Assembly (NCBI GenBank): GCA_024233625.1
Contig: JACKPJ010000011.1
Span: 1-29,277 of the forward strand
Direction of reading: 5' to 3'
Length of the DNA: 29,277 bases
Source of the DNA: Deltaproteobacteria bacterium
Lineage (GTDB): Bacteria; UBA10199; DSSB01
The notes beneath the pieces are model-generated. The model saw only the letters and a list, made by a program, of their open reading frames with translations, was not told the origin of the DNA and did no database searches. Positions within the stretch are counted from its first letter, which is position 1. The number at the start of each line of letters is the position of its first letter. The translations under genes and the position numbers were made by a program. Of this stretch, positions 23,037 through 29,277 are shown one piece after another.

Positions 23037-25259
23037 ATGACAGCACAAGATTTAAAACAAGTCGCACAAGAACATGGACTCTCTAACGAAGAATTTCAAA
23101 AAATTCTTGAAATTTTGGATCGTGATCCAAACCTTCTAGAACTGGGTATTTTTTCGGTCATGTGGTCAGAGCATTGTAGTTATAAAAGTTCAAAAATTCA
23201 TTTAAAAACACTGCCAACAGAGGGGCCGCAGGTTATTCAAGGTCCTGGGGAAAATGCTGGAGTGGTAGATATTGGAGATGGATGGGCAATTGCTTTCAAG
23301 ATGGAATCCCATAACCATCCTTCTTTTATCGAGCCCTTTCAAGGTGCAGCAACAGGAGTAGGGGGGATACTGCGTGATGTTTTTACAATGGGTGCACGTC
23401 CGATTGCTAATTTAAATTCGCTGCGATTTGGAGAGGTGAAGCATCCCAAAACTTCTTATCTTGTCAATGGAGTTGTCGAAGGGATCGCTTTTTATGGCAA
23501 TTGCATGGGGATTCCAACCGTAGGTGGTGAGTGCTTTTTTGACGCTTCCTTTAATGGAAACATTTTGGTCAATGCCATGACAGTGGGCCTGGTTGCCAAA
23601 GATAAAATTTTTAAAGGGCTTGCCGAAGGAGTCGGAAATCCTGTCATTTATGTGGGTTCTAAAACAGGCCGCGATGGAATTCATGGTGCAACGATGGCCT
23701 CTGATGAGTTTGATGATAGTAGCGAAGAAAAACGTCCCACAGTCCAAGTAGGAGATCCCTTTACCGAAAAACTTTTGCTCGAAGCTTGTTTGGAACTCAT
23801 GCAAGAAGATTATCTCGTCGGTATTCAAGATATGGGTGCAGCGGGTCTCACCAGTTCTTCTTTTGAAATGGCTTCGCGGTCCGGCAGTGGTATTGAGATG
23901 AACCTCAGCGCTGTACCCATGCGTGAGACAGGGATGACTCCCTACGAAATCATGCTCAGTGAATCTCAAGAGCGTATGCTGATGGTCGCTAAAAAAGGCT
24001 ACGAAGAGAAAGTTTTAGAAATTTTTAAAAAATGGGACTTAGATGCTGTCGTGGTGGGGCAAGTCACGGATGATGGATGGATGAGGTTAAAATGGGAAGG
24101 GGAAACTGTTGCCGAACTTCCAATTGCCCCTCTGGTGGATGCGGCTCCTGAATATGACCGTCCTTGTAAGGAGCCCGAAAATCTTCTTTCTAATTGGGAA
24201 ATGAACGTTGATCAACTGAATTTTTCTTCTGATTACTCAACAGTTCTTAAGGATCTTATTGGCTCGCCTAATTTATCCCGTCGCCGCTGGATTTATCGAC
24301 AATACGATCATATGATTATGACAAATACCGTTGTCATGCCCGGAAGTGACGCTGCCGTGCTCCGTTTAAAAGAACTCAAGCAAGGTATTGCAGTAACCAG
24401 CGATTGCAATAGTCGTTATTGCTATTTAGACCCTTATTTAGGTGCACAGCATGCCGTTGCCGAAGCTTCGTTAAACCTGGCTTGTAGTGGAGCTAAGGCC
24501 TTGGCGCTGACCGATTGTCTCAATTTTGGAAATCCTGAAAAGCCCGAAATTATGTGGCAATTTCGCGAAGCTGTCAAAGGCATGGGAGAGGCCTGTCGCC
24601 AACTAGAAATTCCTGTGGTTAGCGGCAATGTTAGTCTTTATAACGAAACTAAGGGCGATGCGATTTTTCCGACACCAACCGTGGGTATGGTCGGACTAAT
24701 TACAGACATTCAGAACTATGGATCCACAGCGTTTAAACAAAGTGGCGATGCAATTTTTCTTTTGGGGGAAGCTGAAGCCCAATTAGATGCCTCGGAGTAT
24801 CTTGCTTGGGTTCAGAAAAAAACCTGCGGACGTCCTCCTCAGCTCGATCTTGCCATGCTCGCTTCTATTAACAACTTTTTACTCAAGGCTTGGGAAAATC
24901 AACTCATTCGTTCTTCACATGATATTTCCGAAGGTGGATTAGCGATAGCTCTTAGTGAATGCTGTTTACTTTCTTTAGAACAAAAATTGGGAGCTCATAT
25001 CATTTTTGAGGAAAATACAGATATTCAAAGCATTACAAAAATACTTTTTGGAGAAGCTACACCACGAGTGTTAGTTTCTTGTGCTCCTCAAGATATTTCA
25101 AGCTTGCAGGAGCTTGCCCGAGCCCAAGGAATCCCCATCACGCGTTTAGGTTCTGTTATTGAAGAAAACTTAAAAATCGATCCTTGGATTGATTTGCCAG
25201 TTGCGGAACTGTTTAATATTTGGGATGCTGGTTTTGAAAAGCATTTAAAAAGTAAATAA
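23037..25259 (+). CDS. purL: Phosphoribosylformylglycinamidine synthase, PurL subunit (small form)
   Basis: PurL is the ATP-dependent synthetase subunit that converts FGAR to FGAM in de novo purine synthesis. The 740-residue size is that of the PurSQL-type small PurL, not the ~1300-residue fused enzyme. Motifs are SVMWSEHCSYKSSK (His47), GPGENAGVVDIG (69-80), KMESHNHPS (88-96) and FQGAATGVGGILRD. The second AIR-synthase-like half includes RYCYLDPYLGAQHAVAEA and VSGNVSLYNET. The ATG at 23037 lies one base after the purQ stop; the longer frame starting at 22977 inside purQ is unlikely. Confidence 0.97.
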   Translation: MTAQDLKQVAQEHGLSNEEFQKILEILDRDPNLLELGIFSVMWSEHCSYKSSKIHLKTLPTEGPQVIQGPGENAGVVDIGDGWAIAFKMESHNHPSFIEPFQGAATGVGGILRDVFTMGARPIANLNSLRFGEVKHPKTSYLVNGVVEGIAFYGNCMGIPTVGGECFFDASFNGNILVNAMTVGLVAKDKIFKGLAEGVGNPVIYVGSKTGRDGIHGATMASDEFDDSSEEKRPTVQVGDPFTEKLLLEACLELMQEDYLVGIQDMGAAGLTSSSFEMASRSGSGIEMNLSAVPMRETGMTPYEIMLSESQERMLMVAKKGYEEKVLEIFKKWDLDAVVVGQVTDDGWMRLKWEGETVAELPIAPLVDAAPEYDRPCKEPENLLSNWEMNVDQLNFSSDYSTVLKDLIGSPNLSRRRWIYRQYDHMIMTNTVVMPGSDAAVLRLKELKQGIAVTSDCNSRYCYLDPYLGAQHAVAEASLNLACSGAKALALTDCLNFGNPEKPEIMWQFREAVKGMGEACRQLEIPVVSGNVSLYNETKGDAIFPTPTVGMVGLITDIQNYGSTAFKQSGDAIFLLGEAEAQLDASEYLAWVQKKTCGRPPQLDLAMLASINNFLLKAWENQLIRSSHDISEGGLAIALSECCLLSLEQKLGAHIIFEENTDIQSITKILFGEATPRVLVSCAPQDISSLQELARAQGIPITRLGSVIEENLKIDPWIDLPVAELFNIWDAGFEKHLKSK

Positions 25260-25368
25260 ATTTTTAATAGATTACCGCTTTTGCGGGAACGAAAAAGATA
25301 TTGACAAAATTAATAAAGGATATTGGGGAATATTGAGATAGCCGTTTATTAGCATTCCCTGTAATAGT

Positions 25369-26754
25369 ATGTGTGGAATAGTTGGTATATATAATCATCC
25401 AGAAGCTTCACGATTAGCCTATTTAGGTCTTTATGCATTACAGCACCGTGGCCAAGAAGCGGCTGGTATTACCTCGTCTGATGGAGGAAAACTATATTCT
25501 CATCGTCAGATGGGCCTCGTTGCGGATATATTTAGCGAAGAAAATCTTAACCGTCTGATTGGCAGCTCTGCCATTGGACATGTACGTTATTCAACAACAG
25601 GTGCTTCCAACATCAAAAATATCCAGCCCTTAAAATTTACTTATGCACACGGTGGAATAGCAGTCTCTCATAATGGCAATTTAACAAATGCCCAATTTTT
25701 AAGGAAGAAGTTCGAGCAAGAAGGATCCATCTTTCAATCAACAACAGATACCGAGGTGATTATTCATCTCATGGCAAAAAACTTTGATAAGGATTTGCAT
25801 ACACGCATTGTTTACGCTTTAGGACAAGTCGAAGGAGCTTATTCTCTAGTTTTTCTTACTGAAACTAAAATGATTGCAGCTCGTGATCCCTATGGCTGGA
25901 GGCCACTAGTACTGGGAGATCTTAATGGATCACCTGTCGTGGCTTCTGAAACTTGTGCACTTGATCTTATCGAGGCTAAGTTCGTTCGTGAGGTCGAACC
26001 TGGTGAAGTTTTGATCTTTAGTGAGAAGGGAACCGAATCTTTCAAGCCTTTTGATAAGCCTAAGAAGAAGGCTTATTGTATCTTTGAACATGTTTACTTT
26101 TCGAGGCCTGATAGCGAGGTCTTTGGGCGCAACGTTTACGAAACTCGCAAAGGTTTTGGACAAGCCCTTGCAAAAGAAAATCCTATCGAGGCGGACATGG
26201 TAGTTGCCGTTCCAGATTCCGGTGTTCCTGCCGCTTTGGGATATAGCGAAGAGTCAGGAATTCCTTTCCAAATGGGTTTGATTCGGAACCACTATATCGG
26301 CAGAACTTTTATCGAGCCAACAGACAATATTCGTCACTTTGGAGTCAAAATCAAACTTAATGCTGTAAAAGGTTTAGTCGAAGGCAAGCGTATTATTCTA
26401 GTCGATGATTCAGTCGTGCGAGGAACAACCTGTCGTAAAATCGTTAGCATGTTAAAAGATGCAGGAGTTAAAGAAGTTCACTTTCGAGTTAGTAGTCCAC
26501 CCACTTCTTGGCCATGTTTTTTTGGAATTGATACGCCAGAACGTAAACAACTGATAGCTGCACAAAAAAGCCTCGAAGAAATTCGACAATTTATTGGATG
26601 TGATACTTTAGCTTATCTCTCTGAAGAGAACTTGTTTTACTTTCAAAAAAATTATGATGAGTGGTTTTGTGACGCTTGTTTTTCAGGTAAATTTCCCATT
26701 TCTCTTAAAGACCATCCTGATATTAGTAACTCAAAGTCATTTAAAATTAAGTAG
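25369..26754 (+). CDS. purF: Amidophosphoribosyltransferase
   Basis: PurF makes phosphoribosylamine from PRPP and glutamine, the first committed purine step. The 461-residue protein starts MCGIVGIYNH, so Cys2 becomes the N-terminal nucleophile after methionine removal. Unlike Bacillus PurF there is no propeptide, and an in-frame TAG lies ten codons upstream. The glutaminase half has LQHRGQEAAGI, and the PRPP loop is IILVDDSVVRGTT (342-354). Cys237, Cys383, Cys434 and Cys437 (FCDAC) occupy the positions of the [4Fe-4S] ligands of Bacillus-type PurF, suggesting an oxygen-sensitive cluster enzyme. No good ribosome binding site is seen. A TTGACA at 25301 lacks a matching -10, so it may be read from purL across the 109-base gap. 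Confidence 0.95.
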   Translation: MCGIVGIYNHPEASRLAYLGLYALQHRGQEAAGITSSDGGKLYSHRQMGLVADIFSEENLNRLIGSSAIGHVRYSTTGASNIKNIQPLKFTYAHGGIAVSHNGNLTNAQFLRKKFEQEGSIFQSTTDTEVIIHLMAKNFDKDLHTRIVYALGQVEGAYSLVFLTETKMIAARDPYGWRPLVLGDLNGSPVVASETCALDLIEAKFVREVEPGEVLIFSEKGTESFKPFDKPKKKAYCIFEHVYFSRPDSEVFGRNVYETRKGFGQALAKENPIEADMVVAVPDSGVPAALGYSEESGIPFQMGLIRNHYIGRTFIEPTDNIRHFGVKIKLNAVKGLVEGKRIILVDDSVVRGTTCRKIVSMLKDAGVKEVHFRVSSPPTSWPCFFGIDTPERKQLIAAQKSLEEIRQFIGCDTLAYLSEENLFYFQKNYDEWFCDACFSGKFPISLKDHPDISNSKSFKIK

Positions 26755-27069
26755 TTAAATTAAAAAACTGAATCTATTTTATTAAATATTAATTTTAATT
26801 AAATAATTATTTTTCAAGTAACAAATTTTTATTTAATGCGTAAAATAAGGTAAATAATTATTTTGATAAATTTTGCTTTGCATTTTGTTTTTAATTGCAT
26901 AAAGCTTAGATTTATCTGAAAAAAATAATTAAGTTATTAATTTTACTTTATTTTTTATCTGTTCTACTTTGAGACAATTTCTTAAAATAGGGCAAATGAA
27001 AGAATAAGATCAATAAAATACAAAGGTCAAAAATTTGTTAAGTCAAATCTTTGGATGGAGGAAATACTA
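26755..27069. other. AT-rich intergenic region upstream of the bufferin precursor gene
   Basis: This 315-base gap after purF is very AT-rich and contains no gene. An imperfect stem can form between GCTTTGCA and TGCATAAAGC, around 26875-26905. No convincing -35/-10 pair, ECF-type promoter or metal-regulator operator was recognised. The promoter of the precursor gene presumably lies here. The last bases carry its ribosome binding site GGAGG (27057-27061). Confidence 0.5.
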
Positions 27070-27543
27070 ATGTCTAAATCAAACAATAAAAAAATATTAT
27101 TAGGATCAGCTTTAGCAGGATTAATGATGGCAGCTCCAGGAATTTCAGTCACCACAAGCTCCAGTAATAGCACAGGAAACTTTTTTCAAACTGCGGAACT
27201 CAGTGTAGGATATAAAGTTGCCCATGCGGAACACCACGAAGGCGATAATGGAGATAATAAAGAGGCGGATAACAAATGCGGCAAAGAGGGAAAATGTTCA
27301 AAAGAAGCAAAAGAAGCCGATCATACATGTGGTGCAGGTAAATGTGGAAAAGAAATGAAAGACCACCAATGCGAAAAAGACGATAAAGAAGAAAAGTGTG
27401 ATAAAGAAAAGAAAGAAGAAAAATCCGAAGATACTAAAAAGAGCGAAGAAAGCGAAAAAAAAGCTGACGATGCTAAAGCAAGCAAAGAAAGTAATAAAAA
27501 AGCAGCAGGTGCTAGCTGTGGTGCCGGTTCTTGTGGTAAATAA
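27070..27543 (+). CDS. bufA: Bufferin/HvfA-type cysteine-rich RiPP precursor
   Basis: This is a predicted exported precursor peptide of 157 residues. It has a basic N-terminus and hydrophobic segment (about 9-27), then the family-like element ELSVGYKVAHAE (43-54). A hydrophilic region follows with eight cysteines: Cys70, 76, 87, 92, 101, 110, 150 and 155. Three pairs stand out: CGKEGKC, CGAGKCG and C-terminal CGAGSCG, resembling the EGKCG repeats of HvfA/BufA2 proteins. Residues ~103-146 are a Lys/Glu/Ser-rich linker. In known systems the DUF692 enzyme oxidatively modifies such cysteines into copper-binding heterocycles. That function is inferred here from sequence and from the bufBC genes downstream. 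The start at 27070 is fixed by GGAGG eight bases upstream; the ATG at 27055 is part of the ribosome-binding region. A strong terminator follows. Confidence 0.82.
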   Translation: MSKSNNKKILLGSALAGLMMAAPGISVTTSSSNSTGNFFQTAELSVGYKVAHAEHHEGDNGDNKEADNKCGKEGKCSKEAKEADHTCGAGKCGKEMKDHQCEKDDKEEKCDKEKKEEKSEDTKKSEESEKKADDAKASKESNKKAAGASCGAGSCGK

Positions 27544-27570
27544 TTAATTTGATATATAAAGTTTGATTGA

Positions 27571-27608
27571 GCCGGTAATATAAAATATTATCGGCTTTTT
27601 ATTTTTTT
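27571..27608 (+). terminator. Intrinsic terminator between bufA and bufB
   Basis: GCCGGTAATAT (27571-27581) pairs with ATATTATCGGC (27585-27595), eleven base pairs with one G-U, around an AAA loop. Five T, one A and seven T follow directly. It is the clearest intrinsic terminator in the window and lies inside the bufABC cluster, so read-through would set bufBC expression below bufA. Confidence 0.9.
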
Positions 27609-27636
27609 AAAGAGTGCAGTAGGGAGGAATAAAGTT

Positions 27637-28521
27637 ATGACCTTTTTAGATCTAGGCCAAGAATGGGTCGGAATGGGACTTAGGAGAGAGCATTCTAAAG
27701 ATCTTGTTGAACAGCTCCCTAAAGAAATAGACTGTTTAGAAATTGCTCCGGAAAACTACATGAATACGGGTGGAGAGTATTACGACCAATTATGTGAACT
27801 CGCAAAACACTATCCCATAATTTTTCATGGCCTTTGTATGTCGGTCGGAAGTCTCGCGCCACTTGATAAAGATCATCTTAAACAAATAAAGAAATTTCTA
27901 AAAAAATTCAATGCAAGATGGATGAGTGATCATTTATGCTTCTCCTCAATTCGAGGAGGTCAAACTCATGATCTTCTTCCTCTCCCTTTTACCAAAGAAG
28001 TAATCCAACATGTCAGCGAAAAAATAAAACGCATAAGGGATTTTCTCGAAATGCCTTTTGCGATCGAAAATGTCTCTTACTATGTTGATCCTGCTCCTCC
28101 CGAAATGACTGAGTGGGAGTTCTTATCAGAAGTGCTGGAAAAAGCAGACTGTTCTTTACTTTTAGACGTCAATAATATTTATGTCAATTCAGTCAATCAC
28201 AATTTTGATCCCTTTAAATACCTCGATAATATTCCTCTTGAGAGAACAATACACATGCATATTGCTGGTCATCAAAAAAAGGAAGATTTTATATTAGATA
28301 CTCATGGGGCTTCGATTATTGACCCGGTTTGGGATTTACTCGCCAATGTTACTTCACGAATCCAAGTTCCTGCTCTGATCGTTGAACGCGATAATAATAT
28401 CCCCAAATTAAAAGAAGTCTTGAAGGAAGTTTCGCAAGCTCGTGAGATACAAAAAAAATCCCGAGATAAAAAACACGCTTCATTATCTATCGTCAAAGAT
28501 CTGGTTGAGGAGGGGAGATAG
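27637..28521 (+). CDS. bufB: DUF692 multinuclear non-heme iron oxidase (MNIO), precursor-modifying enzyme
   Basis: This is a DUF692/MNIO enzyme of 294 residues, TIM-barrel type, expected to use iron and oxygen to modify cysteines of the adjacent precursor. Family motifs are all present: WVGMGLRREH, EIAPENYM (35-42), FHGLCMSVGS with His64, SDHLCFS (97-103), HDLLPLPFT (111-119), AIENVSYY (142-149), LLLDVNNIYVNSVNH (174-188), HMHIAGH (206-212), DTHG (221-224) and VERDNNIP (249-256). The probable iron ligands (His64, Asp98/His99, Glu144, Asp177, Asn180, His208, His212, Asp221, His223, Glu250) are intact. AGGGAGG (27621-27627) nine bases upstream defines the ATG. It starts after the bufA terminator, and its stop shares one base with the bufC GTG. 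Confidence 0.93.
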   Translation: MTFLDLGQEWVGMGLRREHSKDLVEQLPKEIDCLEIAPENYMNTGGEYYDQLCELAKHYPIIFHGLCMSVGSLAPLDKDHLKQIKKFLKKFNARWMSDHLCFSSIRGGQTHDLLPLPFTKEVIQHVSEKIKRIRDFLEMPFAIENVSYYVDPAPPEMTEWEFLSEVLEKADCSLLLDVNNIYVNSVNHNFDPFKYLDNIPLERTIHMHIAGHQKKEDFILDTHGASIIDPVWDLLANVTSRIQVPALIVERDNNIPKLKEVLKEVSQAREIQKKSRDKKHASLSIVKDLVEEGR

Positions 28522-29255
28522 TGAGTTCACTTGCTCAAATCGAATCACTTTGGGAAGAAATTTGTCGCAATGAGAATTTTTCTCCACAAGGGCGCTTTCA
28601 AACCTACCGTCAGCTCGTCAAAAATGGATTTTTAAATGTCCTTAAAAACCTCAATCCTGTTGCAAACGAAATTTTAAGTGAAGAAGAATGGGAAATTCTC
28701 TATTGGGACTTCGTCAAAAAAGCTCCACCACGCTCTTCAATTTTGCGTGAATTACCCCAAGAATTTTCTCAATATTTAAAAAAATATTCTCACCCTCTCG
28801 AAGAAAAATATCCCTATTTGGGTGAGCTCATCGAATATGAATATCTTGAAGTCGAAGTGCGCTATGCTCCTAACCGACCCAAAAAAATGCAAAAAGATCT
28901 AGTTTATCTCAATCCAGCTCATGCATTAGGTGTTTATCAATGGCCTGTGCATTTTATTGAAAAACAAAAGTCTGATCCGACTCAACTTCCTCAAGGGAGA
29001 TATTATTTATTTTTATGGCGCCAAAGTAAAGACTACGAAGTCAAGTTTATGGAAGTCAATCCATTGGTGGCAAGCTTAATCACTTTGCTGGAAAAAATGC
29101 CCCTTCCTATTGATAAACTTATCTCTCAAGTTGCTGAAGAGCATGATATTTCTCTTTCTGAACAATTCATTCAAGAAGCTCAAAATTTAATTATTGATTT
29201 AATAAGCAAAGAGGCTCTCTTGACCAAAGAGTCAATATTACTTCTAAAAAATTGA
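28521..29255 (+). CDS. bufC: MNIO partner protein (BufC/HvfC, DUF2063-type)
   Basis: This is the accessory protein of DUF692 enzymes, thought to recognise the precursor leader and deliver it to the oxidase. The 244-residue protein has the DUF2063-like helical N-terminal domain (residues ~22-95, RFQTYRQLVKNGFLNVLKNL, then EEEWEILYWDFV and LPQEFSQYLKKY). The conserved YPYLGELIEYEYLEVEV (97-113) and a C-terminal mixed domain containing LNPAHALGVYQWPVHFI follow. The start is GTG, overlapping the bufB TAG by one base and preceded by the strong GAGGAGGGGAG; no in-frame ATG is better placed. Translational coupling with bufB is likely. The window ends 22 bases after the stop, so further genes of the cluster, such as a DoxX-like membrane protein, may lie beyond. 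Confidence 0.9.
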   Translation: MSSLAQIESLWEEICRNENFSPQGRFQTYRQLVKNGFLNVLKNLNPVANEILSEEEWEILYWDFVKKAPPRSSILRELPQEFSQYLKKYSHPLEEKYPYLGELIEYEYLEVEVRYAPNRPKKMQKDLVYLNPAHALGVYQWPVHFIEKQKSDPTQLPQGRYYLFLWRQSKDYEVKFMEVNPLVASLITLLEKMPLPIDKLISQVAEEHDISLSEQFIQEAQNLIIDLISKEALLTKESILLLKN

Positions 29256-29277
29256 TATTAACGAGCTGCAATTAATT

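Noticed and set aside
23412..23969. Long antisense open frame (185 codons) within purL
   Set aside because: It lies wholly opposite conserved purL coding sequence, has no recognisable domain or ribosome binding site, and is explained by codon bias.
25275..25286. CCGC-TTTT-GCGG stem after purL as a terminator
   Set aside because: The stem is only four base pairs and no T-run follows on either strand.
25301..25306. TTGACA upstream of purF as part of a promoter
   Set aside because: No acceptable -10 lies 16-18 bases downstream; the nearest TATTGG and TATTGA are at spacings 14 and 24.
27055..27069. In-frame ATG at 27055 as start of the bufferin precursor
   Set aside because: It overlaps GGAGG, which is ideally placed for the ATG at 27070; starting at 27055 would put acidic residues before the signal sequence.
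1..29277. CRISPR arrays, insertion sequences, integrases or prophage genes
   Set aside because: No regularly spaced repeats, transposase or integrase motifs, or phage proteins were found on either strand.

Overview
The window is an AT-rich bacterial chromosome segment carrying mostly housekeeping genes. The mix suggests a Gram-negative 'deltaproteobacterial'-type organism (Bdellovibrionota, Myxococcota or a related lineage). Evidence for this includes a zapA / 6S RNA / fau locus, a lipoprotein with Myxococcus-type cysteine-rich repeats, a full Mrp antiporter operon, the futalosine-pathway enzyme MqnD, and PurS/PurQ/PurL as three separate proteins. No insertion sequence, phage gene, integrase or CRISPR array is visible, so the taxonomic placement is only an inference from gene content.

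Layout. Bases 1-4298 hold a tightly overlapping Mrp/Mnh Na+/H+ antiporter operon: the mnhA C-terminus is cut by the window edge, followed by complete mnhB-mnhG. Bases 4539-8609 hold a serine and adenylate block: a class V aminotransferase (probable phosphoserine aminotransferase), serA and purA. A small lipoprotein with Myxococcus cysteine-rich repeats follows, then tRNA-Leu(CAG) on the minus strand and rnr (RNase R). Bases 11520-14789 hold zapA, 6S RNA, fau, ymdB and tyrS. Bases 14804-20505 form a mixed-strand region: a bacterioferritin-comigratory-type peroxiredoxin, a glyoxalase-II-like hydrolase, an atypical crotonase, mqnD, a ferredoxin, a lipoprotein resembling the C-terminal domain of the cytochrome c maturation protein CcmI, queG and ftsB. 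Bases 20763-26754 hold a purine block, purB-purS-purQ-purL-purF, complementing purA upstream.

The most notable locus is at the right end (27070-29255): a secreted, cysteine-rich, Lys/Glu-rich precursor peptide, then a DUF692/MNIO enzyme and its DUF2063-type partner. This is a bufferin/oxazolin-type (BufABC/HvfABC) RiPP locus, a family whose known members make copper-binding modified peptides. The precursor here departs from the usual tandem EGKCG pattern. It has eight cysteines, with three close pairs, and a roughly 40-residue charged linker before a C-terminal CGAGSCGK. A strong intrinsic terminator separates the precursor gene from its maturation genes, which would give high precursor and low enzyme expression.

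Other points worth attention are a crotonase lacking both usual catalytic glutamates, the solo CcmI-domain lipoprotein, a 6S RNA whose terminator T-run ends two bases before the fau start codon, and inverted repeats upstream of rnr and tyrS and within the purine operon.
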